Source: Xanthoparmelia taractica
Taxonomy: Eukaryota > Ascomycota > Lecanoromycetes > Lecanorales > Parmeliaceae
Direction of reading: 5' to 3'
DNA length: 24,903 bases
Assembly: GCA_033085395.1 (NCBI GenBank)
Contig: JANQBS010000425.1
Location: 1 to 24,903, forward strand
Shown: positions 1-9,399 of the stretch, piece by piece
Layout of the letters: each line of letters starts with the position of its first letter
Position numbering within the stretch: position 1 is the stretch's first letter
Position numbers and translations under genes: made by a program
The notes under the pieces: model-generated
The model's database searches: none
Told to the model about the DNA's origin: nothing
The model's input: the letters and a program-made list of their open reading frames with translations, nothing else

Positions 1-329
1 AATTAAGTCGTTACTTAATAATTTCTTAGTTAATATAATTACTATATATTCTATTTTATCTTTTAATAAATTATAAGTTTAACTTATACTCGATAATAAG
101 CTAATTATATTATAATTTATTACTATTATAATAACTTTTTAATATTTATTATAAATATTAAATTTAATTAATTATTTATTTATTTATATACGTATCTACT
201 TAAGCTATAAAGAGTAATTATAGACTATATCTAGATAGTTATAATAAGAGAAATCTATAGTAATATTATCGCTATAGAATAAAAACTCTTACTATTCTTC
301 GCGATAAAAATTTAGATATATATACTTTA
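1..329 (-). pseudogene. Unrecognised coding remnant, distal part (continues from 8175-9020, runs off the window)
   Basis: On the minus strand the reading frame that leaves 8175 resumes here once Gypsy-2 and one copy of its GTATT duplication are removed. It continues through 329 to the window edge. Visible stretches include NFYREE and YSDNITIDFSYYNYLDIVYN. Stops are TAA/TAG where CAA/CAG (Gln) would be expected, the usual RIP pattern. I do not recognise the family. Continuity across the insertion is the main evidence that this is a real ancient frame. It could be a host gene or part of a larger transposon. The C-terminus lies outside the window. Confidence 0.45.
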
Positions 330-334
330 GTATT
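330..334. repeat. Target site duplication GTATT, left of Gypsy-2
   Basis: GTATT lies immediately before the LTR starting TGTTATGATT, and the same five bases follow the other LTR at 8170-8174. A 5-bp duplication is typical of LTR-retrotransposon integration. Confidence 0.85.
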
Positions 335-500
335 TGTTATGATTAAGTTATAAGTTAAAAGAATAATAATAATTTCTTCTCAGCGAGATCTAGCTAAGTA
401 CTAATAGCTTGGTAGCTTAATAGCTTCTTTTAGAATCTAGCTAAGCAGGAACTAGAAAGAATCGAATCCAACGATTCGATAAACTCTTATACTTATAATA
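335..500 (-). repeat. Gypsy-2 3' LTR
   Basis: The 166-bp repeat starts TGTTATGA and ends TTATAATA. It matches 8004-8169 with the same length, and almost all differences are transitions. Since coding is on the minus strand, this is the 3' LTR. The expected terminal TG...CA is TG...TA here, which fits a C-to-T change. An 8-bp stem with a 4-nt loop (461-468 with 473-480) is conserved in the other LTR. Confidence 0.85.
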
Positions 501-628
501 GATATCAGAAACGAATAAAGTTATCGTCTCGATAAAGTAATATGCTAAATATAAAGATATAAGTATTTATCTCGTAATAAGATTAAAAAATAGAATAACG
601 TTATTATTAGTTAACTTGTACTTCTAAA

Positions 629-636
629 TACGCTTC
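629..636. repeat. Target duplication TACGCTTC, left of MITE A
   Basis: The same eight bases recur at 913-920 directly after the element, a perfect 8-bp duplication. Confidence 0.8.
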
Positions 637-912
637 TACGGGTCGGAAAGGTGTGGTATCTATTAAACATAGTCGTTTTCAACTTTTTTTCAACTTTTTT
701 TAAAAAATTATATCTTTTTAATCTATTTATAGAATTTTATAATTATATAAGCGTTCGCTTAAGCTTTTTATATATTTTTAGAATATAAAAAAATATTACG
801 TAATATATTTATTAAAAACTCAATGGAAGTATAGGATATTCTATATCTTTCGATATGATATTCGAAAAACTAGTCTCATATCATTAAATATACCACATCT
901 TTCCGACCCGTA
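637..912 (-). mobile_element. MITE copy A (276 bp, 8-bp target duplication)
   Basis: This is a non-coding 276-bp element with terminal inverted repeats beginning TACGGGTCGGAAAGGTGTGG. Eight bases, TACGCTTC, are duplicated at 629-636 and 913-920. The inverted ends plus an 8-bp duplication fit a non-autonomous hAT-type element, though the transposase source is not in the window. It is reversed relative to copies B, C and D. It sits just downstream of the Gypsy-2 chromodomain remnant, between pol and the 3' LTR. Its termini are almost unmutated compared with the surrounding element. Confidence 0.85.
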
Positions 913-920
913 TACGCTTC
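913..920. repeat. Target duplication TACGCTTC, right of MITE A
   Basis: Partner of 629-636. Confidence 0.8.
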
Positions 921-1055
921 TATACGTATTATTATAACTCTTATTTCAATTTTTAGATATTTAACTTAAAATTATAATTTAATTAGCGCATTAAATATTA
1001 CATAGATTATTCTCGTTCTCGCCGAATACGACGCTTTCGAAGAAGATGTTCGACT
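921..1055 (-). pseudogene. Gypsy-2 chromodomain remnant (C-terminus of pol)
   Basis: Read on the minus strand from 1055, the frame gives VEHLLRKRRIRRERE, then QYLMR*LNY and a downstream KL-rich stretch. This matches the chromodomain pattern: an E-V-E-x-I/L-L-x-x-R start, then a YLVRW-x-x-Y core. Stops stand where Gln and Trp codons are expected. A chromodomain at the end of integrase is the hallmark of chromoviruses, and in that family it directs integration to heterochromatin. MITE B separates this piece from the rest of integrase, and MITE A follows it. Confidence 0.7.
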
Positions 1056-1331
1056 TACGAGTCGGAAAGGTGTGATATATTTGATAATATGAGACTAGTT
1101 TTTCGAATATCATATCGAAAGATATAGGATATCCCATACTTCCATTGAGTTTTTAATAAATATATTACGTAATATTTTTTTATATTCTAAAAATATGTAA
1201 AAAGCTTAAGCGAACGCTTATATAATTATAAAATTCTATAAATAGATTAAAAAGATATAATTTTTTAAAAAAAGTTGAAAAAAAGTTAAAAACGACTATG
1301 TTCAACAGATACCACACCTTTCCGACCCGTA
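1056..1331 (+). mobile_element. MITE copy B (276 bp)
   Basis: This copy has the same length and the same ends as copies A and C. The left end has one substitution (TACGAGTCGG). It lies in integrase, upstream of the Gypsy-2 chromodomain. No 8-bp duplication is visible: the left flank is GTTCGACT, and the right flank is a 61-bp MITE fragment. With copy A, in opposite orientation, it forms an inverted pair with a spacer of about 140 bp. Confidence 0.82.
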
Positions 1332-1392
1332 GGTATGATATTCGAAAAACTGGTCCCATACCATCAAATATACCACACCTTTCCGACCCGTA
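1332..1392 (-). mobile_element. 61-bp inverted MITE end fragment fused to MITE B
   Basis: These 61 bases are the reverse complement of the first 61 bases of the MITE and end with an intact terminal repeat (CCTTTCCGACCCGTA). They directly abut the right end of MITE B, so the locus has three terminal repeats in 337 bp. The flank after it (GCTATTAG) does not match the flank left of MITE B. A nested insertion followed by a deletion, or an aberrant transposition, would both explain it. Confidence 0.75.
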
Positions 1393-2800
1393 GCTATTAG
1401 TCGATCTTACGAAAAAAGATAATCGAGATAAAATAATTCTTATAAAGTTAAAGATTAATTAAGTCTTTTTTTTTAAAGAATAATAATTAATAGCGTAAAT
1501 TATAGATCTTCTTTATCTTTAATAAAGCAAGTGCGATAATATCTTTAATATTAATATAAGCGAGTCGATATTTATTTATATAAATAAATCTTTCTAAATT
1601 AATCGTATTTATAGTATAATCGCTACGTATAATATTTCTAGTAATCGAATAAATTACTATTGTAGCAGTTACTATTAAAGTAAAAGTAGCGCGAGTAGCT
1701 CGTAAAATAGAAACGAGATTCTTATTAAGATTCTCGATTCGAAATAAATTTAGTACTTTTCTAATACGAAAGCTATAGAGAACTTAAATAGATATACGAT
1801 TAATAGAACTATACTTAGTAAAGTTATTTAGTGCTATTAATATTCTTAATAATATTATTAACTATAGCTTCTAATCTTTTAGAGTTACTATATAATAGCG
1901 AAGAGCTATTTTAGTTATTTAATTCGTTCGTTTCGAATCGTTATTTATCTATAAATATCACGCGATAGAGTATAATAGATCGACTTCTAATGTACTAAAG
2001 ATCTGCTTTTATAACTATTTAATAAATCGTCGATCTCTATTCGATAGTATAATACGTAATAAATCTTAATTAATCTCGATAAGTTAATTTAAAAGCTTAA
2101 TAGTCTACTTCTTTTCTAATTATATAATTCTTTTAGAAATAAAAATTATTACTTTTAAAAACTTATTAGTAATTAAGAGTATATAATCGTAGTCTTCTAT
2201 CGACTCGAAGAGAATAAGAATAAAATTAATCGTAATAGTATAAAACGATCTAATAGGCGAGAGAATTAATTATAACGATTTATATAATTGATATCTTGAT
2301 ATCTAATTTAGCTAATAATAAGAATAATAATAAAGAAATTTATAAAGTTTTCTTGTTATATTAAATATATATAGATCTTTTATAAGCTTCTTATAAATAC
2401 GCGCGTAATTAGAATATCTTATTTTATTATAAGCGAGCTTAAATACTTTTACTTTTATAACTTCTAGAATATAGAGTCGAAGATCTCGTTTATCGTTATC
2501 GAAGTATAATAAATCGTTAACGATACGATAAAGTAGCTTAGCGATATTCTCTTCTTTATTGTTACGTATTATTCGTAATATTCGTATTAATCTTAATTCT
2601 TAATATTCTCGTATTAGACGCTATCGAAATTTCTTACTTATTATTATCAAGCTAATAGAAAAGCACTTTATTACTTTTATCGATTTATTATTTATTCGAT
2701 ACTTACGACTTATTAATTTTAATAATACGTTAAAAATAATATTAATCTTCTTAGACTTATAGCGAATATTTAGATAAAAGCGTTATAGATACTTCGAAGC
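1393..2800 (-). pseudogene. Gypsy-2 integrase remnant
   Basis: On the minus strand the core motif region reads DRRFIK near 2040, then LEVDLLYSIA, then NNDSKRTN, then ITKIALRYY. This fits a gypsy integrase (DRxF, YHPQTDGxSERxNQ, ALRxY). The last catalytic Glu of the DDE triad appears as Lys (SKRTN where SERTN is expected), a G-to-A change. Further on, about 1680-1500, the frame reads SITRNII, INKYRLAYINIKDIIALA and LRY*LLFFKK, which fits the integrase C-terminal region. Many stops are present. The N-terminal zinc-binding part, about 2500-2800, was not resolved residue by residue. Confidence 0.7.
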
Positions 2801-4400
2801 ACGAATTAAGCGAAGATTAAGCTTCTTAGTTAATATAGTATTAAGATTAATTTATCTAATAATCGATATTACTACGAAATAATTAATATAAATAATAATT
2901 AATAGAATAGAAGCTTTAATTATATAACGAATCTTTTTTATAACTTATATTAGATTAATTACTTCTTGCTTAATAAGTTAATAGCGAATTTTAATGTCTA
3001 TAAGTAATCGATTTAAAAAGAGAATTAATTACTACGACTTCTACTTTAGCGTATTCTTATTCTCGGTCGACGAGTTCGAAGAATAATAAACGTAAGCGCC
3101 GAATTCGAACTTCTTACTAATATCGAGATTTATATATAGCTATCGCTTCTTATCGAAATAATAAAGAATAATAAAAGAAGCGAATAATTTTTATAGTTAA
3201 TTAAAGATATTTAATTCTTTTAAAATAAGAATCGAGAGATATATATTACTCGCTAGCTTCTTACGTGTAATATCTTATATATTTTAATTCTAGCCTTAAC
3301 TTGTATATTAATTAAGAAAGATTTTACGTAATTATAATAACTTAGCTATAACGACGTAATAAGAAATATATTATCGTAGATAATTAATAAGATTTAAGTA
3401 CTTCTTAAGTTAATTAAGAGTTTTTAAAAAATATAGATTTATAATAATAGCTAGCTTATTAAAAGTAGTAATTAATTCTAAAATATTAATTTTCTAATTT
3501 AATAGTTATATTATAGAATAATTAAAAAAGAATTTTCGAGATAATAAATAAATATTTATTTTTATTAGCTTTAAGAAGATTTATCGTAAATAAGATTTGT
3601 ACTCTTTTAAAGACGCTAAAAAAAATTATAATATTATCGATATAAATACGATAGAAATATCGAAATAATCTAAGAATTCGATTAATTATGCATTGCACGT
3701 AGATAAAAGAGTTACGATAGCTTATAATAGAGATCTTAAATAATTTTTTACCTCGATAAGAAGATACGATAAGACGATATCGATGCGCTAAATTAATCTA
3801 TTATTAATAGAAGAAACTTATTATATTAATTATAGAAATAAACTTAATATTTTTTATTGCTATTAGAATCTCTACTTAAGAAGATATCGAGTAAATATCT
3901 AATATAACAATCTTATTAAGTGCTCGAATATCTATTATAATACGTTCTTTACGTTCGTCTCTTAAAGTAATTTTTTAAATAACGAAGCACGAGAATAAGA
4001 AAAACGTAATAATAATAATTCACTTTATTCGATTCTAAAAATATAACTTATCGAATTTTTTATTAATAATTTCTTTATTCTTTTAACTTAGCGAATATAT
4101 TCGTATTTAATCTAATTTATAGAGATCTCTTTAAATATTAAGAAGAGAAATATTTATTTCGACTTAAATACGTTTTTAATACTATCTATATTCTATTATA
4201 AAAAAGAAAAATCTATTATTATAGTAATAAGCGTGAAACGAGCTTTCGAAGTATTATATATAATAACTTCTATAAAGTGCACTTCTTTTATCGCTTAAGC
4301 GAAAGAAGTTATCGTAATCGTAAAGATAGTAATAATAGCTATTAGCTTTTATAAGCTAGACTTAATTTATTCTTAGAATCTAGCTCACTTCGATATTTTA
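2800..4400 (-). pseudogene. Gypsy-2 reverse transcriptase and RNase H remnant
   Basis: On the minus strand the RNase H start reads LYINLDISKKFEFGAYVYY near 3150-3090, equivalent to the L-x-IDLDASKEFGFGA motif of fungal gypsy elements. It is followed by LILFLNRLL near 3020. The reverse transcriptase active site YIDD reads YIDN at 3633-3644, the second Asp lost by a G-to-A change. The distance between the two motifs is about the same as in Gypsy-1a once its MITE is removed. Stops are frequent and consistent with CAA/CAG/TGG decay. The enzyme would be inactive. Confidence 0.75.
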
Positions 4401-5000
4401 ATAAGAAGATTATATTAAAAAGTATTAATCGAGAAATAATAAATTACTTCGTAGTTTATAATAATATTAAGCTTAATCTTACGAGATAGATTAATAGCGC
4501 GATTAATATTATTTTTCACGAAGATTTTTAATATATTATAATTTATAACGTAAATATAGTCGAAGAGAATATTAAGCTTTTAAGATCTAATAATTAAAGT
4601 AAAATTTATCAATAGATTAAGAAGTTAATATTTAAGATTAATAATAAAAATAATAATATTAAAATAAGATAAAATAGTTATTCTTTGATTATTAAAAATA
4701 GTAATTTAAATCTATAATCGAGAATTAATAGAGATAATAGCTACTTCGATATTCTAATATAAAGTAATAGTTATAATATTTCTTAATAAATTAAAAACGA
4801 TTTTTTTCGACTTTATAATATTAATCTTTAGCGAGAGTCTTAATAATAAGATTATCGATAATATAAAATTCTTATTAAATATATACTATATTATTCTTAT
4901 TAAAAATATATATCTTTAAATAAATATACTCGTTAATATTATAAGTATTTATTCTTAAGTTTCGTATAATTATAAATATTATTATTCTTTTAATAAAGAT
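4400..5000 (-). pseudogene. Gypsy-2 aspartic protease region and linker
   Basis: The minus-strand frame from about 4800 to 4390 is open for long stretches: VFNLLRNIITITLY, then SYFNIIIFIINLKY, then FVKNNINRAINLSRKIKLN, then SINTF*YNLL. The last parts fit the gypsy linker between protease and reverse transcriptase (VRN-x-x-x-x-x-I-x-IP-x-x-x-x-LG). I assign the upstream part to protease by position. The catalytic Asp triad was not located with certainty. Confidence 0.5.
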
Positions 5001-6680
5001 TTTTAAAAGATTTTTAAAAAGAAACTTTCGATCGATAAGACTTATAATAAATTTAATATCAAAGTATAATTTATAATTTTCGTTTATTGAAAAGAATATT
5101 ATTAGAGTAATAACGAAGCGATAATCTTGAAAAGTATAGTTTTCTTTAAAAAAGTCGATAATATTAAAATAAATAACTTTTAACGTATAAAATATCGTTT
5201 CTAATTCTTTAATATCTTTTAATTTTAATATTTCTACTTTCGTAACTATAATAAAGATAGCTAATACTATCGAAGTAGAAAGTAATTAAGTAATCGTCTT
5301 TATAGCGGCTCTCGAGCTTTGCTTGCTATTATAAAGAATACGAATATATTTATATAATCGATTATTGAATTCGAATTTCGAGTCGCAATAACGATATCGA
5401 TATATCTACGCTAATTTCGTAAGAAAATAAGCTTTTATAGTGTTATCGCGATTCTAACATTTTCATTTATTAGGATTCGAGTATTTCTTATTCTTAGTAG
5501 CTCGTTCGTATATTTATTTCACTTCTTAATAGAATACTTCTTATAGATATTATATTACTTTTAATTATTTATAAGTTTATTTTCTTTTTTAGACTTAATA
5601 TTATATTAATACGCTCTAATATAAGAACGCTATTAAGATTTATTAAAGTATAGTCTAAAAGAATTTCGATTCTCAAAACGATTACTTTTATAATTATTAT
5701 TGTTTAAATTTAATTTATTTTATTTTATTTTAAAAGAAGACGTATTTACGTTTTTATTAATAATTTAAAGAAATTAGCGAGTGTTGAAAAAGAGCTCTTA
5801 CTACTACTATAATTGTATCTATAATAAATTAATATTATTATTATTTTAATAATTATTTTCATTATCGTAAGAAAAAAAAGATCGATCGTAAGAATTTAAA
5901 TTATTAAATAGTAAGATCTTAAAGACTTATTATAGTTAAATTCGTTATTATTATAAGAAAATCGCTAATCTATAAGCGTTATAAAATAAAGTTTAAACGA
6001 AAAGAATTAATATTATATTAATCTTACTTATTTTTATTATATCTAGCTTAATTATAATAATTTAAGAATTATAATATATTATAAGATTTATAAAATTTAT
6101 AGATATTATATTAGATATTCTTCTAATATCTTAGTTCTTTAAGTAGACTTATTACTATAAAGTTATCGATAAGCCGAGAAAGATCTCTTTTTAATTCGCT
6201 ATTAATGTACTTATATATTAATAGAACTTAAGTAGCTTTCGTAATAATAATATTAATATTCTTGCTATTAAGAATAATACTAGAAATATAATTCGTCGAA
6301 TCTCGCTTACTTTGTATATTCTTAATAATATAGCGTATCGATTTAAATCAAGTAAGTAATTTGCTAGAAGAGTCACGGAATCTAGTTTTTAAAGCGTTAT
6401 ATTATTTCTTAACGCCTTTAGAATCGTTACGAAGATCTATTCTACTAATATAAGTGAATTAATTAATATAGTAATTATTAGCGATATCGAGTAAGTAGAA
6501 TTTAATATTTTAATAAAGTATAATAATATTTATAGACGTTATCTTAACGCGTAGTTAATTAATAAAGCTAAAGACGTTATAATAGATATTATAAGTCTTT
6601 TTAACTTCTATCGAAATAGTTAATATCTTGTAATTGAAATTAAGAAGATTGTTTCGCTTAAGATACTTAAGCTTAGCCTA
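5000..6680 (-). pseudogene. Gypsy-2 gag remnant
   Basis: On the minus strand from about 6600 the frame reads KTYNIYYNVFSFIN*LR, then LRNDSKGVKK*YNALKTRFR near 6430-6390, FKSIRYIIKNIQSKRDSTNY, IASIILNSKN-like sequence, and VLLIYKYINSELKRDLSRLI down to about 6130. This is the capsid region of a fungal gypsy Gag, recognised by the W-x-x-ALKxRF, S-x-RYT-x-x-DIQxxRDxxxY and Q-x-LxAYxxIxxELRRDL patterns. The Trp and Gln codons are among those turned into stops. The C-terminal part, about 6040-5000, is more degraded, and I see no clear CCHC knuckle. Confidence 0.75.
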
Positions 6681-6841
6681 GCGAAGCCGCTTAATTAGCT
6701 ATAATAATAATAACTTATAGTATAATAGTAATTATCTTATTTCGCTATGCTTTCGAGAAGTTATTAACTATAATATAAAATATAAATACTTCTAATAACT
6801 TAAATATATTTCTTATAAATTTTATAGATATAGCTTTTATA

Positions 6842-7470
6842 GAAGAATTTAAAGATAAATCTAAAGAATTTAAAGACGAATTCGAGAGTGAATTTAAAAG
6901 TTAATTTATTAAATTAATTAATAACAAGATAGTATCGAGAGAAACGTCCATAGTAGTATTAGAAGTAGTTATAGCTAGATTTTTAAACTACTATTGTAAA
7001 TAATTTATAATTAATTTAAAGGTAAGTATAACGTTTTTAACTATTACTCTATTAACGACTTAATTCTCAGATTAAGTTTATTAAAATTCGATAAGCGAAT
7101 TAATCGATAATAATCGAGATCTGGTACGCTAAGTTCTTGCTATAGCTAATAAAGATACTTCGAAAGTAGCTCTTATTAGCCTAAAGGTATTCTTAATTAA
7201 ATGCTAGACGACTTAATAAGTAACGTAATTAATTACTATATTGAATTTGTAATCGAAAGTAATAAAGTCTCGTAGTTATTAAGCTATAATAATTATTTCA
7301 CGAAATACTAAGATAGTTAGATTAATAAAAGTGATGAGAAGAAGATTAATATTTAGTAGAAGATCTTCAAGCAAGAGCTTAGAGAAATAATATAGTAGAA
7401 TAAGAAGTAAAGAATAGTAGAAGAACGACTAAATCTAATAGTTAACGTATCAAGCAATTAATAATGCTAA
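6842..7470 (+). other. Plus-strand reading frame with coiled-coil character in the Gypsy-2 leader (antisense to the element)
   Basis: The plus strand from 6842 gives the charged stretch EEFKDKSKEFKDEFESEFKS. In another frame, 7201-7467, it gives MLDDLISNVINYYIEFVIES, later INKSDEKKINI, KIFKQELREII and RIVEERL. The interrupting stops TAA/TAG are those expected from Gln codons. The opposite strand translates here mainly into Leu/Ile/Tyr-rich sequence. The stretch lies between the 5' LTR and the gag capsid, antisense to the element. It may be an antisense gene carried by the element, an older inserted element, or a chance product of AG-rich sequence. At least one frame change is needed. Confidence 0.3.
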
Positions 7471-7509
7471 TATAAGTAAATTAGACGTTGCTATTAATTA
7501 ACACTTCTC

Positions 7510-7639
7510 AAGAATCATTCCCGTCACGCTAGAGGTGCTATCGCTGTGATTGATTTAAGAAACGCTTATTAAGTCATATTCGTGTGATATTAGATCGGCT
7601 TAAAAACCACGCTAGGAATACAGATTGAAAATGATTCTT
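7510..7639. repeat. 130-bp segment with 10-bp inverted ends
   Basis: AAGAATCATT at 7510-7519 is inverted exactly as AATGATTCTT at 7630-7639, and the similarity extends a few bases outward. CACGCTAG occurs near both ends inside, in direct orientation. No flanking duplication is evident. It may be a very short MITE relic or a leader RNA hairpin. Confidence 0.35.
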
Positions 7640-7650
7640 AGAGTATATAT

Positions 7651-7671
7651 TATCTACTATCTACTATCTAT
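7651..7671. repeat. Short tandem repeat (TATCTAC)3
   Basis: Three head-to-tail copies of TATCTAC are followed by the repetitive stretch AGACTGCAGACTATAGACTA. It lies in the Gypsy-2 leader. Confidence 0.6.
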
Positions 7672-8003
7672 AGACTGCAGACTATAGACTATAAATAGCT
7701 ATACGAAGTAGAAGAAGTAGAAATAATACAAAGCTTTCTTCGAGTTCTCTATGTCTCCTCGACTTTTATTTTTCTAGAAAAAGAAAATTCGCGATACTTT
7801 TATTACGAATATTACGAAAAGATTTTACTTTCTTTTTAGTAAAATATCTTTTAAAAATTATTAAGTTACTACGTAGAAGTATAGAGCTTAAGTAGTGCCG
7901 AGCGAAGCGAGGCAAAAAACCACACTGCCGAGGCTACGAAGCGAAGCAGAAATTAGTTTACTCTTAGCTACAATTAGCTCCCACCAAATCTGTTTTCGCT
8001 AGT

Positions 8004-8169
8004 TGTTATAATTAAGTTATAAGTTGAAAGGATAATAATAATTTCTTCTTGACGAGATCTAGCTAAGTACTAGTAGCTTAATAGCTTGGCAGCTTCTTTT
8101 AGAATCTAGCTAAGCAGAAACTAGAAAGGATCGGATCCGACGATCCGATGAACTCTTATGCTCATAATA
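8004..8169 (-). repeat. Gypsy-2 5' LTR
   Basis: This is the 166-bp partner of 335-500, starting TGTTATAATT and ending CTCATAATA. It is less mutated than the other copy: for example, the stem reads ATCGGATC/GATCCGAT (8130-8137 with 8142-8149) where the other copy reads ATCGAATC/GATTCGAT. Promoter activity for the minus-strand transcript would be expected here, but no TATA or start signal can be singled out in such AT-rich sequence. Confidence 0.85.
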
Positions 8170-8174
8170 GTATT
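8170..8174. repeat. Target site duplication GTATT, right of Gypsy-2
   Basis: Perfect match to 330-334. Confidence 0.85.
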
Positions 8175-9020
8175 ACTCTAAGAACTTCGAGATTAGATAA
8201 TTATTACGCGTATTAAAAGAATTTCTATAATAAGAATATAAGAAAGAGATTTATAGATTATAATAAATTCTATCTTTTATAGAGCTACTCGTTCGTTAGC
8301 GAGTATTATTCTAAAAGATCTATTTATATTAACTACTTAATAGCGATCTTAACTTTCTTAGAGATAGTAAGTATCTTATATAAATTATTTATTTCCGTCG
8401 CTTTAATTAGTCTCTATTGTTAATTCTAAAATATTAAATAAAATATAAAGATATACTTAGTATCTTATTATCTTTAGTTATATAAATAGCTAATTATTTA
8501 AATATCTAGAACTCTACGTAAGTATATAAATTATTCTAAATCTTTTCTATTCGTAATTATATAAGAACTAAGCTTTTAATCTTAGCGAGATTTATATAGA
8601 GAGTTTATCTATTAAATTATAGATTATTTTTCTAAATCGAAATTCTTAGTATTTCTAAAATAATCGCTTAATAGCGAGATTATATCTTATTCTAAATTAT
8701 ATCTATCTAGACTTTAATAATTTTTCTTAGCTTTCGCGTATATCGTTTTTAATTTAATATTAAGATATTATTCTAATTATTAAGTCTTAGAGATCTTAAC
8801 GTCTATTATTCTTTCTTCTTAATAAGATTTTAAGAATTACTCGTTTTCGATCTCTTCTTAAATATAGTCTTTTTTAAATATACGCGTTAGCTTTTCTTAT
8901 TATTAAATAAATTCTATAAAGAATTTAATTTCGAAGAATTACTTAATCTAGAGTAACTTATAGCGAAGAAATATTTGTCTCTATCTCGAGTATTTTAATA
9001 TTAATAGCTTGATAGTCGCT
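8175..9020 (-). pseudogene. Unrecognised coding remnant, proximal part (split by Gypsy-2)
   Basis: On the minus strand one frame runs from about 9020 to 8175 with stops nearly always where Gln is expected. Readable parts include LLATIKLLILKYSR, EKLTRIFKKDYI, KAKKNY*SLDRYNLE, DIISLLSDYFRNTKNFDLEK, SSYIITNRKDLE and TISKKVKIAIK*LI. The composition is rich in charged residues and Gln, and looks like an alpha-helical protein. The frame continues at 329-1 after removal of Gypsy-2. The upstream limit coincides with the X1 boundary near 9023, so the N-terminal part is either lost or beyond X1/X2. I do not recognise the family, and a host gene or a transposon gene are both possible. Confidence 0.45.
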
Positions 9021-9022
9021 AG

Positions 9023-9360
9023 TAAATATTAAGCATTGAAAAGTTAAGTGAAAGATAATTGATTTCTTCTAATGAAAACTGCTATCTAAATACTACTTGC
9101 TCTGGCCGAGGTAGGTACTAGTCCGATACTAGCATTAGGTAGATACCAGGAAGGTACTATTCGTAACAACCTATCGGGCAACGAGAAAAACCTAGCGTTC
9201 TCGCTAATTAACGGGAATTCTTTAGGTCTATATTAAACTTAGTTATATTTCTTTCTAATACAAACTAAATATTATACTTAATCTTTTATCTTATTATTAT
9301 TATCTTATTATCTTTTATTATTCGCGATATATTTTATAAAACTTCTATCTAATAATTTAT
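9023..9360. other. Non-coding left end of X1 with a less mutated, GC-richer core
   Basis: I see no gene here. The core at about 9090-9230 is richer in GC than the flanks and contains GGTACTAG-type motifs. The matching stretch of X2 (about 18565-18740) contains a 14-bp direct repeat at the same place. On the minus strand this is downstream of the X coding frame, so it would be a 3' untranslated or subterminal region. Confidence 0.5.
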
Positions 9361-9399
9361 ATAATAGCGTATAACTCGAGAATTAACACGATTATCGAA

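Larger units (their letters stand above)
7471..8003 (-). other. Gypsy-2 leader (5' untranslated region), less mutated
   Basis: This stretch between the 5' LTR and gag has no convincing coding on the element strand. It is visibly less RIP-decayed than its surroundings, with CA, CC and GG present. It holds a short inverted repeat (7510-7519 with 7630-7639), tandem TATCTAC units at 7651-7671, and two related GC-rich motifs starting TGCCGAG at 7896 and 7926 with GCGAAGCGA-type tails. No primer-binding site could be assigned at the LTR junction. Confidence 0.5.
335..8169 (-). mobile_element. Gypsy-2: full-length RIP-decayed Ty3/gypsy chromovirus
   Basis: This is a 7.8-kb LTR retrotransposon bounded by 166-bp direct repeats (335-500 and 8004-8169) and a perfect 5-bp target duplication. 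It is about 7.2 kb without its MITE insertions. Coding is on the minus strand in the order gag (about 6660 to 5100), protease region (about 5000 to 4400), reverse transcriptase, RNase H, integrase, and C-terminal chromodomain (about 1055 to 930). That order assigns it to the chromovirus branch of Ty3/gypsy. Nearly every domain carries several stops, and the catalytic YIDD is mutated, so it is not autonomous. It is inserted in an unrecognised minus-strand coding frame. MITE copies at 637-912 and 1056-1392 were inserted into it later. Confidence 0.85.

Noticed and set aside
501..512. GATATCAGA after the left Gypsy-2 LTR as a plus-strand primer-binding site for initiator tRNA-Met
   Set aside because: Gag, protease, reverse transcriptase, RNase H, integrase and chromodomain all read on the minus strand, so this side is the 3' end of the element and cannot hold the primer-binding site.
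9090..9230. GC-richer block as a tRNA or other RNA gene
   Set aside because: No cloverleaf could be drawn and no A/B box pair was found; it is shared with X2 as part of the unit.
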